DNA from: Pestalotiopsis fici W106-1 | Taxonomy: Eukaryota; Ascomycota; Sordariomycetes; Amphisphaeriales; Sporocadaceae | Reading direction: 5' to 3' | Assembly (NCBI RefSeq): GCF_000516985.1 | Contig: NW_006917102.1 | Coordinates: 124,001 to 188,000 of the forward strand | Length of the DNA stretch: 64,000 bases | Shown here: piece after piece, positions 45,923-55,713 of the stretch | Position numbering within the stretch: position 1 is the first letter of the stretch | Layout of the letters: the number at the start of each line of letters is the position of its first letter | Position numbers and translations under genes: made by a program | The notes under the pieces: generated by a model | Told to the model about the DNA's origin: nothing | What the model saw: the letters and a program-made list of their open reading frames with translations, nothing else | Database searches by the model: none

Positions 45923-47348
45923 ATGCGGCCTCTCATCCTCCATAATGTGCCCGACGATGAGTTGTACACAGGCGAGGATGGAGTTCAAAGACCTTATGCC
46001 ATGATTTTTCCAGAGTACGCAAACTTTTCATCCTTCTTTCCCCGCAACCATGGCTACCCGCAGGTGTCATTCGTTCAGTGACTTACGAGGCTTCATCAAC
46101 AGGGGCGACCGCCAACGCGATGCGCCGCGGCGGAGGGTGGTGGCCGAGACTGGCTCCTTTGGCAAATCAACACGAAGATCGCGATCAAGAACTGGCAGTC
46201 TTCCCCCTAAGCGCGAAGATGCCACTATGCAATCTGCCGACAGGATTTTCTCAGAGTATCTGTCCAAGCAGGAGCAGACGTCGAACTCGAACGGCAGTCA
46301 ACGCAAGCCAAGTTACTTATCCCAGACCACCTCTGCCGACGACAACAGTTCCGCTCAGGCACCAAGAATAGTGCGCGAGCCCACCGAAGTCATATTGCGC
46401 GGCTACAAGTCTTCGATACAGCAATACGCCGCCATCAACCACTACGAACAGCTGGCTGGTCGAATATGCGAGGACTACCCTCGTGAGCCGCCCATCGAGC
46501 AGCGGCGATACAAATCTGAGCTCCGAGACCCTGCATTCACAAGGCGACAGCCTTTGACACCGCAGGAAAAGATCAAGGTCAACCAGGTTGATGGCGGAGA
46601 GCACTGGATCAAGGTCACCTTCGAGTCGGCAGATGCTGCCAGCGCCGCCATTTACGCGTCGCCTCAGAAAATCTTGGGCCATCTAGTCTATGCGGAGCTT
46701 TACCGCGGACTCCCGCCCATGGAAGATGCAGCCGTGATGGATCTGGTAGGAGACGTTGGTATGCTACACGATGAGCAGCCAGTGTCGCGTGGGCATTCGC
46801 TGCGCGGCCGTCTACAAAAGGGAAAGCAGTCCTCTCTTTCCAAGAACTGGCAAAACGGGAGTGCCAATGGACGAAGCAGTGGTGCGGATGTCGGACCGAA
46901 TGGATCACCATCCGAGTCCAGGACTTCTACTCAAACTATCGATTCTGCCACCATGTCCACGGCTACTGGAACGGCGTCTTCGGCCACCGTGACGGGCACC
47001 GCTCTGAATGGCAACGCTTCTTTCAGTGACCCGTCGCGATCCGACAACTTGCCCGAAGAGCCTCAGAATGGCGACTACTGCCGAAGAATCCCGACCGCGC
47101 GTCGCGCTAAGCTCTTGACCGCCGAGCAGGCTCTTCTGCCACAACAAGGCTTGATACAACGGATAGGTAGCCGCGTGCCACTCATCGGATGGTTCAGCGG
47201 CAGCATGATTGGCAATGAAGTCCCACGATTGGAGAATGGCGAGTTCGACCTAAACCGTGCTAGTCTCTACTGGCGCATCATGTACACCCTGGACTACTGG
47301 TTTGGATTATTTGGACATGAGATTGACCACCCAGACAAGGACGACTGA
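45923..47348 (+). CDS. nup53: Nucleoporin Nup53/Nup35 family (MPPN-type RRM)
   Basis: Nup53 is a membrane-proximal linker nucleoporin of the nuclear pore. Two exons, 45923-46014 and 46103-47348, give 445 residues. Exon 1 carries the fungal N-terminus [20 protein letters not shown] and ends P-E across a GTACGC donor; exon 2 resumes at the ACAG acceptor with [11 protein letters not shown] and then [20 protein letters not shown]. The Nup35-type RRM covers about residues 125-240 ([18 protein letters not shown], then [12 protein letters not shown]). The very end has an aromatic amphipathic helix ([16 protein letters not shown]), which binds membrane in this family. An ATG at 46050 opens a continuous frame but lies inside the intron and would drop the conserved N-terminus. 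Confidence 0.88.
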
Positions 47349-48537
47349 GTTGATGTACTACTACCTAATACCTATGCGTACGAGGCATGGCTGGAACAAC
47401 GCAGCAAGAAATGATCTCACGTTTGGAACATGACGAAAGAAAATATGGGAGTTGGATGTGTACATTCCCCGGTCAGGCAATGATTGAAACCACTCAGTGG
47501 AGAGGAGTTTGAGGAGTAAAAAAAAAAAGCTGGGTACTACAAGTCTGATGATAGGGATCCAATATTGTGCATAATGGGCCGTTAAAAAAGAGGACTGCCC
47601 AACCAGTACAGCTGTTGTAACATTATCCATAGAAAGGATGGCAATGAACGTTGCAGATACTACATACACAGTAGATGGTTTCTTCTGTTGAAAGTTTTTT
47701 CAATGTTTCACAAATTACCACTGATGGTATCTCGACAGGCAAGGTGCTGAGAAGACGGCATCAACCCCATATATGAACCTGCAAAACGCTTTCATGGCGA
47801 ATCTGGACCTATCGTTTTGTTCTGTCTGAGCTGTCAGCCAACACATTTTTTTTTTTTTTTTAGACACTACGCTAGGATGATCACGCTGATGGAGGGGGGA
47901 CCCCTAGCTCAAAGGTCATTCATGCACCTAAGCTATCTTGCAGCCTGCCAGAATAATAAAATCATAAATCATGTTGGCCTGACAGTGTTTCTAGGCGGGG
48001 TGGGTGATGGCGCCCATGTGGGCCGACTCCAAGCTCCAGTCACAAGCCAGCCAGCCAAAGGACCCGGACCAGATGAGCAAGAAATCTTGCAAAAACAGAC
48101 CGACTCTTCTTTGCCCATCTCTTCCATCTCTATCATTCATCGACCTGATTGTCTTGTCTCGTTTGCTTATACTTTGTTGTTTCAGTGAGCGCCATTTGTG
48201 TTTATTCATCCTATTTGTTGTGTTGCATCTGTCCAAAACTTCCATCCCAGGAAAAAAGTGAAAAAGGAAAAAAGATTCGACCGAGTGTGCATGCCTGCCG
48301 TGTGCTGAAGCTACACTAGAAGGTGGACAACACTAAAAACACCTACCAACCAGACGAACCTAACCTATCTGACCTAGCATATGCGGTAGATATTGAGCCA
48401 AAAGTAAACAAAGCCGGCCACTCACAAGAGACAAAAGATCCCCAAGGCCTGCGGTCTTTGATCTTTTCTTGTTGCATTACAATACGTGCTCACCTATCTC
48501 ATTCTTGCTTCTTGCCCGACCGGCAACGTCGCTCAAC
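47349..48537. other. Spacer between nup53 and ivy1
   Basis: Tandem plus-strand genes. It contains the nup53 3' UTR and the ivy1 promoter/leader. A T18 homopolymer lies at about 47846-47863 and an A10 run near 47520. No gene was seen. Confidence 0.5.
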
Positions 48538-50001
48538 ATGACCTCGACTCCCGGAGGCTACCATCAAATTCGACCAACGTCACCAACTCCATCTCAGCTA
48601 CCGCCGATCCCCGGGTCGCCCACCTTCACCTATGCCTCCACAAACCGCCTCTCGACTTATACACTTCCAGTGCCACCCCCACCTCGTCCGCCGCATGCGA
48701 TTTTGACCAAGGCGGACCTCGAAGCCAGCCATGTCGCATATGGCGATCTTCTGGCTACTGCCAAAAGCTACAGGCAAGCACTTGCCTCGCTATCGGTGGC
48801 TGCTTCTGCCTTTGGCGCGTCTCTCGAGGCATGCGCCCGTCTCAAGGAGTCGCGGGCAGATGCCTTGGGGCCGGCCGGCAACTCCAGTCTTAGCAACAGC
48901 TACACGAATAAGGGTTCGTGCACGGCAGATCTGCTCATGAGCACCAGTGGCGTGCACCACCTCATCGCCAACCACCAACAGATTTTGAGCGAAACCGTGT
49001 ACCGAAACTTTGAGGTGCCGCTTCTCCACGAGCTGGACAAGTGGCGCGGCGCCATTGAGGATGAGGACGAATCTTATAAGAGCGAGATTGCCGCCCGATC
49101 CAAAGAGATCAGAAAGCTCGAAAAGGAGGGACTTAAGCTGCATAAGCAGCGAAGGAGGGATGTTGGCAAATTCAGGGAGCACCTGGTTGAGCTGACAAAT
49201 AGGCTGGACGGCTTGACCACTGTCCACGGCGAGCATGCACGAACGTTGCTTAGAGAAAGCCAGGAGACTAGCGTCAAGATTCTGGATGCGAGCTGCAGCT
49301 TGGTCAGGGCCGAAGTGGACATATTTGAGAGCCTCGCGAGAAAGGGCTGGAGCGGAGGCGGCCTCGACGAACTTTTGGAAAAGGGCAAGGATCTGTTTGC
49401 CAACGACGATGAGAGTCTGGGTGGTGGCGTGGACCCAGCAGTTGTGGCAGTCACGAATGGGGAGGGTGCCAGGCTGTTTAGTATATTGCCCCCCAAGAGC
49501 ATTCTCGCCGACACGACTCCTGGTGATTCCAGCAGATATCGACCTCATCACCGTGCTGACAGCTTACGAGTGGATACGGACCGATATCAAAGTCTTGCCG
49601 GTGCCGTAGATCGCGATGGTGACAGGGGCGATACCGACAGCATATTTAGCGACTTTAACCAGAGTCGCGGTGTACGGTCTTTCAGCCCACAACCGATTCG
49701 CAGACACCCTACTGGCGTGATGCTGGATCCTGATTCGCTGCTTGTCGAGGGCGAAGAAAGCGAGGATGGAGGAGCCGGAGATGGCAGCATTCCAGAATTG
49801 TCACCAGATGAGCATGAGGAGAAGGACGATGGCCCCGAAGACACGACGGACGACTCACCATGGAAAGATGTCGTTGTTGGGCTAAGAAAGACAAGTGGTG
49901 GGACGGCCACGGAGTTCTCGACTGCCAAGGAAAGAGAAGAACGTTGGACAGTCAATGAAGAGGATCAGATCGAAAACGAAGTCGGAAACGAAGAATCATG
50001 A
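48538..50001 (+). CDS. ivy1: Ivy1-like phospholipid-binding protein (I-BAR-like)
   Basis: Yeast Ivy1 binds phosphoinositides and Ypt7 on the vacuole and influences vacuole fission and TORC1. A single exon gives 487 residues. Residues 1-55 are Pro/Ser/Thr-rich. From about 55 to 275 the sequence is helical, with heptad-like stretches (LTKADLEASHVAYGDLLATA, then ETVYRNFEVPLLHELDKW and KSEIAARSKEIRKLEKEG), matching an I-BAR-type coiled bundle. The C-terminal 170 residues are disordered and acidic, with many Asp, Ser and Glu. The ATG at 48538 is chosen; the frame is open further upstream but lacks an ATG. Identity rests on recalled pattern. Confidence 0.78.
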   Translation: MTSTPGGYHQIRPTSPTPSQLPPIPGSPTFTYASTNRLSTYTLPVPPPPRPPHAILTKADLEASHVAYGDLLATAKSYRQALASLSVAASAFGASLEACARLKESRADALGPAGNSSLSNSYTNKGSCTADLLMSTSGVHHLIANHQQILSETVYRNFEVPLLHELDKWRGAIEDEDESYKSEIAARSKEIRKLEKEGLKLHKQRRRDVGKFREHLVELTNRLDGLTTVHGEHARTLLRESQETSVKILDASCSLVRAEVDIFESLARKGWSGGGLDELLEKGKDLFANDDESLGGGVDPAVVAVTNGEGARLFSILPPKSILADTTPGDSSRYRPHHRADSLRVDTDRYQSLAGAVDRDGDRGDTDSIFSDFNQSRGVRSFSPQPIRRHPTGVMLDPDSLLVEGEESEDGGAGDGSIPELSPDEHEEKDDGPEDTTDDSPWKDVVVGLRKTSGGTATEFSTAKEREERWTVNEEDQIENEVGNEES

Positions 50002-50546
50002 CCTGCATAAACGCAACACACAAATCACGAGAATGGACGAGTTCAACGACAAGGGCTTAGTTGACCACATAACACGATAGACACAAGATTAGACGAGGAC
50101 AGCAGATAGACTTTTGGCGCACACTTTTATACCCTACTGATTTCATTTTGTAGACTTGAATATTCGCTCATTTCCATTGTTCATATTGTTCAATGTGTCT
50201 CGACGTTGCATGGCTGTGTCTCTATCTAATCTCTGTGTGTATTTATGTAGGTGATACGGAAATCTCACATTGCAGCACAGCAGCATAGTTGGGTGATACA
50301 ATTTTCAAAAGGTTTCAAGAATGGGTTTGCTTTGTTAAACACTAGGGGCAGGGCATTTGGCTGGTATTCGCAGTCCAAGACCGAGCCAAGACCAGCAGGC
50401 TGGTGACCAATGGCAAGTGGATCGCCTGACGTCAGCCTCTTCCGCGAGCAGCCGCAAGTCGTGTACGGACTAAACAAGTACATCATATCGAAGCTTCTCA
50501 GCATTCTCTGTGGACACACAGATATTCTTCTTTGACCATCTCAAAT
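50002..50546. other. Spacer between ivy1 and the flavin monooxygenase
   Basis: Tandem plus-strand genes. It contains the ivy1 3' UTR and the monooxygenase promoter. No coding frame or repeat is supported. Confidence 0.45.
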
Positions 50547-51815
50547 ATGCCGCTCAAGGTCGTTGTAGTAGGAGGCGGTATTGGAGGTTTGGCCGCTGCC
50601 GGATACCTCCGCGCCAACCACAATGTCACGGTCCTCGAGCGCGGTCGTCTGGGTTCGGCGAGTGACGACGACTATGGTCTATCAGTGGTCGCTAATGCGT
50701 TTGGACTTCTCCAGAAAGCCGGAGTGAGTTTTGAGAACCTCGATACAGTGATTATGACCCACATCTGGGCCAGAAACCATAAGAATGAGGAAATCAGGAC
50801 GATGCATTTTGATACCCGCTCGCGGTTCGGCGGAGCGCCTTCCATTCTTGCCAAGAGAGTCAAGATCCAGTCGGAGCTCGTCAGATTTGCAACAAGCGCC
50901 GATTTCCCTGGCCAACCTGCAAATATCATCCAAGGTGCCCGAGTTGCCAGCGTTGATGCCGATAATGGCAAGGTCATACTGGAAGACGGCTCAGTCATCG
51001 AAGGCGACCTTATTGTTGGCGCAGATGGCATCAGCTCTGTAGTGAGAACAGCTATATATTCAGACCTCAACACTGCCCCGGCGCCACAGACTCACGATCT
51101 GCTGCTCTTCATGACAAAGGTGTCCATCGAGGCTGTTCGAAATGATCCAGACCTGGCATTCCTCTCCGAGCCAACCAAACAGGCGGGTCTTACAACTTGT
51201 TATCCGCCAAATGGCCCCCAGTCCAAGAGACGCATGCTCATGTACCATGTTTCCCCACGAGAGCTGCAGGTGCTTGGGTATACTACTGAAAAGGAGTTCA
51301 GGGACCAGTTTGACATATCCAAATCCAGTATCATCAGAAACGTACCAACCTCTCGAGTCGTGGACGAGTTTTCTGCAGATTTCCCAGAGAGCTTCGTAAA
51401 CCTCTTCAAGATCGGCCAAAACATTGACGCGTGGAGAATCAGAGATGTACCACCAATCGACAGATGGTCTCGAGGCAAGGCGGTCTTGATCGGTGACGCA
51501 GCCCATGCCGTTACCCCTCATGCAGGTCAAGGATGCAACATTACGATCGAGGACGCTGAGGCTTTGGGTTTTATTCTCAGAGATATCGAGACGGCAGATG
51601 CCCTGCCGGATGTGCTAGAGAGATTTGTCAAACTTCGCAAGGAGCGTGCCCAGTATGTAGCTCGGCGCTCGAGGGAGCTGGGCAACATTCAGTCCGAAGA
51701 CGACAAGTCATATGGCCCGATTGGCCAGGAGGCCTTTGCCAAGACGATCTATAGCTATAGAGGAGCAGAGGCAGCCGCTAATGAGTCTCATTCCAGTGAG
51801 ATCGCAGCAAAGTAG
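50547..51815 (+). CDS. FAD-dependent aromatic monooxygenase (salicylate hydroxylase-like)
   Basis: Group A flavin monooxygenases hydroxylate aromatic rings with NAD(P)H and oxygen. A single exon gives 422 residues. The FAD Rossmann motif is at the N-terminus: VVVGGGIGGLAAAGYL, with the ribose-binding Glu in VTVLERG. The DG motif reads GDLIVGADGISSVVR, and the second FAD motif is GKAVLIGDAAHAVTPHAGQG. The substrate is unknown; similarity is to fungal salicylate or 6-hydroxynicotinate hydroxylase-type enzymes, and secondary-metabolite tailoring enzymes share the fold. The start ATG at 50547 stands directly before the Rossmann strand. It converges with the SUKH-like gene 195 bp away. Confidence 0.88.
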   Translation: MPLKVVVVGGGIGGLAAAGYLRANHNVTVLERGRLGSASDDDYGLSVVANAFGLLQKAGVSFENLDTVIMTHIWARNHKNEEIRTMHFDTRSRFGGAPSILAKRVKIQSELVRFATSADFPGQPANIIQGARVASVDADNGKVILEDGSVIEGDLIVGADGISSVVRTAIYSDLNTAPAPQTHDLLLFMTKVSIEAVRNDPDLAFLSEPTKQAGLTTCYPPNGPQSKRRMLMYHVSPRELQVLGYTTEKEFRDQFDISKSSIIRNVPTSRVVDEFSADFPESFVNLFKIGQNIDAWRIRDVPPIDRWSRGKAVLIGDAAHAVTPHAGQGCNITIEDAEALGFILRDIETADALPDVLERFVKLRKERAQYVARRSRELGNIQSEDDKSYGPIGQEAFAKTIYSYRGAEAAANESHSSEIAAK

Positions 51816-52009
51816 TAGAACGAAGCAGCGAGTCAAGATTACGATGGGTTCTGTAATAGCCAATACTTTGGTGCAACTGTAATCACACATTCACGATATG
51901 TCATGGGTGACAACCAAGCTCACGTGGCAATCACTGTCATGATCGAGGCATGTTGACTGCATTGGAGAATGTCAAGCAAGACCGTTCGCGAATTTGGTAA
52001 GACGCTCCT

Positions 52010-52914
52010 TCACGTGTCAGGATTATTCTCATCCATTATCCGCAAATCCTCTGCCCACTTTCGTTTTTCACACTCCACCAAATGAGTTCTACAATTCTCC
52101 TTATCAAACTTTCCGAACCACCCGTAGCTAATGTATATTTCAAAGAGGGTCTGCGCACATCGGGTCAGTACTCTGAGTAATTTCATAAGAATGCCAATGT
52201 GCACCTTACCGCTGTGTGCTGCCGCCTCCTTGTCCTTTCCAGACGATGTTCCCTGTCGAACACGCTCTCGTTCTGGCAATCTCTGTCTTCATCGTACGAG
52301 GGCACCACCCAAATTGCATCTTTCAAAATCTTCTCTTCTTGAGATGTCGTCTCAGCACGGCTGTAAAACGTTCCCGTCGTTGGTTGACCAATGGCATTTG
52401 GGACCAACATCCATACCAATCTGTTGTACCTTTGGGTCCAGTTGTCGAAAAATTCCTCAATGGGAAATGTGCGGTATCCTCTCCATCTTTCTGAATAGGG
52501 CAGGGCCTCGTACTCCTCCTCGGGCAGAGTAAAGTCGGATCCAGTGTGACAGTACGGTGTAATGGTGCCTTTACTGGTGTCTAGGATGAGATTGATGCCC
52601 TCTCTGTCTACACTGTGAGCGAGAAAAACACAGCTCGGCGGAAGCGGCCAAGGCTCTTGCTCGCCTCGACCGTCTGTGTAGCATATTGGAATTGTTTCCC
52701 AGTGAAGGAGTAGTTGCTGTGACCGATTGTCTGACCGAAGATAGGGGAGATGACGGAGAAGGTCGAGAACAACATCATCCTTTCCTTCTATGTTGATATC
52801 ACTCCAACCGTCTACAGGAGGAATGATGAGTGCGCTATCGTCAAGATAGGCTTGGTTCACGACGGCCAAGTAGCACCTCAGGATGGCATCAATCGTGTCC
52901 TCGCGGGAATACAT
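52010..52914 (-). CDS. Uncharacterised fungal protein, possibly SMI1/KNR4 (SUKH)-like
   Basis: Two exons, 52914-52210 and 52150-52010, give 281 residues. The 59-nt intron has donor GTAAGG, branch TACTGAC and acceptor GCGCAG. The N-terminus MYSREDTIDAILRCYLAV is followed by VVLDLLRHLPYL, DWETIP-like HWETIPICY, and LDTSKGTITPYCHTG. A C-terminal module (YGWFGKFDKENC then MDENNPD) ends the protein. Proteins of this layout are common and unnamed in Sordariomycetes. The pattern of LDTxxGxI followed by an acidic, aromatic helix recalls SUKH-type domains, but I cannot confirm this. No catalytic motif is visible. Confidence 0.7.
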
Positions 52915-53270
52915 CTTCCTTCTGTATAGAGAACAGTGTATCGAAGGACACGGCTGAGATTCGTGGTTGAGTCCTTGTAGCCCGTTCAGAGACAGACTGC
53001 GCAAATTCGAGTCCGTCAGTCAGTCCATTTGTGTGATTAACAGAAAAGCAATTATAGCAACAAACAACCCCGCCTATTTCCATGCCAAGCCCCGCCTTTG
53101 TCTCAACGAGCTAAGTAACGAGTTCCAGGCATCAAAGTTATCAATGTACAGTGTGTAACCTTGGCAAATTATAAATTTCATGGAACCCCTGCAAGCACTT
53201 GGAAACCAGACAACTTGATGCGATTTGAATTCAGAAACTTCAATAACTATCAACTACTACATTAGGTAGC
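52915..53270. other. Spacer between SUKH-like gene and TmpA-like gene
   Basis: A 356-bp spacer between minus-strand tandem genes. It holds the 3' end of the TmpA-like transcript and the promoter of the SUKH-like gene. No repeat or gene was seen. Confidence 0.45.
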
Positions 53271-54686
53271 TTAACTATCAAATATCGGTCCATATGCGTG
53301 CACTCCACGCGCCTCCAGATCACGAACCAGCTTCTTCGTCACCATGGGATTGCTAATGACACACACTGCCTCGGCGTTGAACTCCTCATACAGACGCAAG
53401 ACTTCTGGGAGCATGTCGACTCTTCCCGAAGCCCTCGTGTCAATCACAAGCGGATCGGGGTCCATCTTGTGTACCAGGTCGAGGGTTCTCTGAGAGTATG
53501 TCTGCAGCGGAGACTTGGTCTGCCACACCACGCGCATCTCTGGGCGGTTGTCGTCGTCAATAAAGGACAGGCAGGGGCCAATTCCCGAGCCAGTCGTGAC
53601 GACAATGATGCGCTTGAAGACGCGCATGACGTATCCAAAGCCATAGACTGGCACGCCACGAACCCACACGTGGCTCGAGGGCTCGGCAATGATGGAGGAT
53701 GTCCAGTCTCCTGCCTTGGAGACAAGGCAAGAGAACTTTGTATCGGGAGAATCGAACCGATCAGTGATGGTGGCAAAGCTATGCCAGTCTCGCAGAGGGT
53801 GCTTGGAGACGGAAATGCCTTGCCCAAACATGATTGAAGTGTGTGAAAAGTGCAGGCGAATGGCATGTTTTGAGAGATGCTCTGGAGTCACCTTGACCTT
53901 TCGGAGCATGGCCCACGGCTGGATAATGGCGGCGGTGACAATGATGATGGCCCAGAACGCCGGCTGCTGCACCAGGAAACCACCCATCGATGGCTTCTCT
54001 TGAGACGCAAGAGTCAGAAGAAGTGCCCAGAAGAGCGCCAGGAGGGTCCAGGTCGAGAAGCGGTGCGTCAACTCGAACCAATCATGGTACATCATCCGGA
54101 ACTTGGGCGTTGCGACTGCAATGATCAAGAGGATGACCGCGAGCACCACATAGCCAAGCACCATCACCGTCGTGCTCACAGGCGAAGGCTTGTATTGCTG
54201 CGTGTACACGGAAATGAATCCAAGGTACCATACCAAGGAGGCCACACCAGTGCCACTGTGGACGCCTCCTAGATGGAAGATCTTGCAGGCCAGATGACGA
54301 AGCCTAAGTGGTGCCGACCTTGGCACGGCGCATAGCGAGACGAACAAGGAGTTGATGACGAGAGGCTGCCGTGCAAGACCGCAGACGAGCAAGTTTATTG
54401 CGCATGCATTGACGCAGTCTATCAAGAGCCTATCTCTTGCCATGACTATAATAAAGGCAATGAGGTTGCCCATGAAGGCTAGCCCAAACAGGCGTCGGTA
54501 TGTATTGAGGATGACATATCTGATTTTTGCGAATCGCTTCGGTGGCGCAACGGGAGGTAGTTGCTTCTCAAGGTCGCCTGTCAATGGGATTTGGGACTCG
54601 GTACGGTTGTGTGAGACTTTCGATCGAACGCTAATTATAGGCTGAGGCTTCTGAGGCAGAATCGCGTCTGGTGCTTGCGAGTCCAT
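53271..54686 (-). CDS. TmpA-like transmembrane flavin oxidoreductase
   Basis: Aspergillus TmpA is a membrane flavoprotein of the FNR/ferric-reductase-like kind that influences conidiation through a signal-related pathway. A single exon gives 471 residues. Residues 1-50 are cytosolic and polar. Hydrophobic segments lie near 65-83, 92-121, 147-161, 172-192, 211-227 and 242-260, with candidate heme/His residues around 138-143 and 201-208 (HDWFELTH). The soluble C-terminal half is FNR-like: PLRDWHSFATI in the flavin domain and VVTTGSGIGPCLSF (about 362-375) as the NAD(P)-binding loop. The start is the ATG at 54686. It is divergent from an acyl-CoA-ligase-like gene, with 1,027 bp between. Confidence 0.75.
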   Translation of the reverse strand: MDSQAPDAILPQKPQPIISVRSKVSHNRTESQIPLTGDLEKQLPPVAPPKRFAKIRYVILNTYRRLFGLAFMGNLIAFIIVMARDRLLIDCVNACAINLLVCGLARQPLVINSLFVSLCAVPRSAPLRLRHLACKIFHLGGVHSGTGVASLVWYLGFISVYTQQYKPSPVSTTVMVLGYVVLAVILLIIAVATPKFRMMYHDWFELTHRFSTWTLLALFWALLLTLASQEKPSMGGFLVQQPAFWAIIIVTAAIIQPWAMLRKVKVTPEHLSKHAIRLHFSHTSIMFGQGISVSKHPLRDWHSFATITDRFDSPDTKFSCLVSKAGDWTSSIIAEPSSHVWVRGVPVYGFGYVMRVFKRIIVVTTGSGIGPCLSFIDDDNRPEMRVVWQTKSPLQTYSQRTLDLVHKMDPDPLVIDTRASGRVDMLPEVLRLYEEFNAEAVCVISNPMVTKKLVRDLEARGVHAYGPIFDS

Positions 54687-55713
54687 GATGAAGAAAGACT
54701 ATAAAGCACACGCAAAACAGTTAGGTGTTGTGTGTCGATGGGGACTTGTTCACATGTCAGGATGAACAAAGGGCCTATATATGCGGACCTCTATCTCAAC
54801 ACTTACATGAAAGGCTAGTAACAAGACGCTACCGAAGTACCAGGCGACGGAAACTTGGTTCCTGGATTTCCGTCATGTTCGGGCTTGACCCCGGTCCATG
54901 GTTGGAAAATATTACACCGTCTGTGAATATCACGCACACGTGCGGTTACGGTACTTACAAGTCTGTGTCTGGTTTGGGGGGTTGTAGACGGACGGACCTA
55001 GCGTGGACCTTTCCGACTATACTATTTACACGCTTACGACTGTTGCACCCCATCATCCGCACCCACCAGTATGGTCGAGCACCAGTGAGATAGTTCATCA
55101 CAACATGCCGCGATCAATAGATTCGAATCATACGATCATCGATGGATGCAAGAGGTGGGTTGGACAGCCTCGAGATGTGAATTCTTCGATGCGGACTGGT
55201 CAGCTCCCGAGAAAGATTGACCGTGGCCCCAGCCAGCCATTGCCTCGCCTAAAGGGAGCGAGCATGTCACGATAGGCCCCAGGTATCTGTCGGGTGGGGT
55301 TATACAGGCGGTGTCTCAGTGGATCATTGGTCTTGATAGTCTAGCAAGCTGAAGAATTCTCCCAAACGGGCTTCTTTAGTTGATCAGTTACCTATCTCGG
55401 AAGGCTTTGCAACTAGCCCTTAGCTCGTCAACAAGCTATACTTTTCGTTGCCTGGGTCCACATTCCTTCGTGCAGCAGCTCGCTCGCGTCTGTGAACATG
55501 GCCGGCATGGCTCGGGCCTGATGCGACTCAATGTTTAGGTCCATATATCGTGGACAAGTTGGCTGGGGCAGGCAGTAGTACTTTTTATGGTAGGTAGATG
55601 TAACAAGTTTGGGATATAGTACAGGTTAACCGCACCCTCGTTTGGCTTGACTTGGCCATTCTTTCAAACAATTCTCCCGTCTTGACAACAACTCCAAATC
55701 AACTCAGACGAAA
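54687..55713. promoter_or_regulatory. Shared divergent region, TmpA-like / acyl-ligase genes
   Basis: One kilobase between two divergent start codons, with no coding frame of its own that I can support. It may allow co-regulation, but I identify no specific binding site. Confidence 0.4.

Noticed and set aside
47846..47863. T18 run as a terminator
   Set aside because: Too far from nup53 to be assigned, and poly-T is not an RNA polymerase II terminator; no pol III gene lies next to it.
48790..49551. 253-codon minus-strand open frame
   Set aside because: Antisense to ivy1 with no protein-family signal; a by-product of codon bias.
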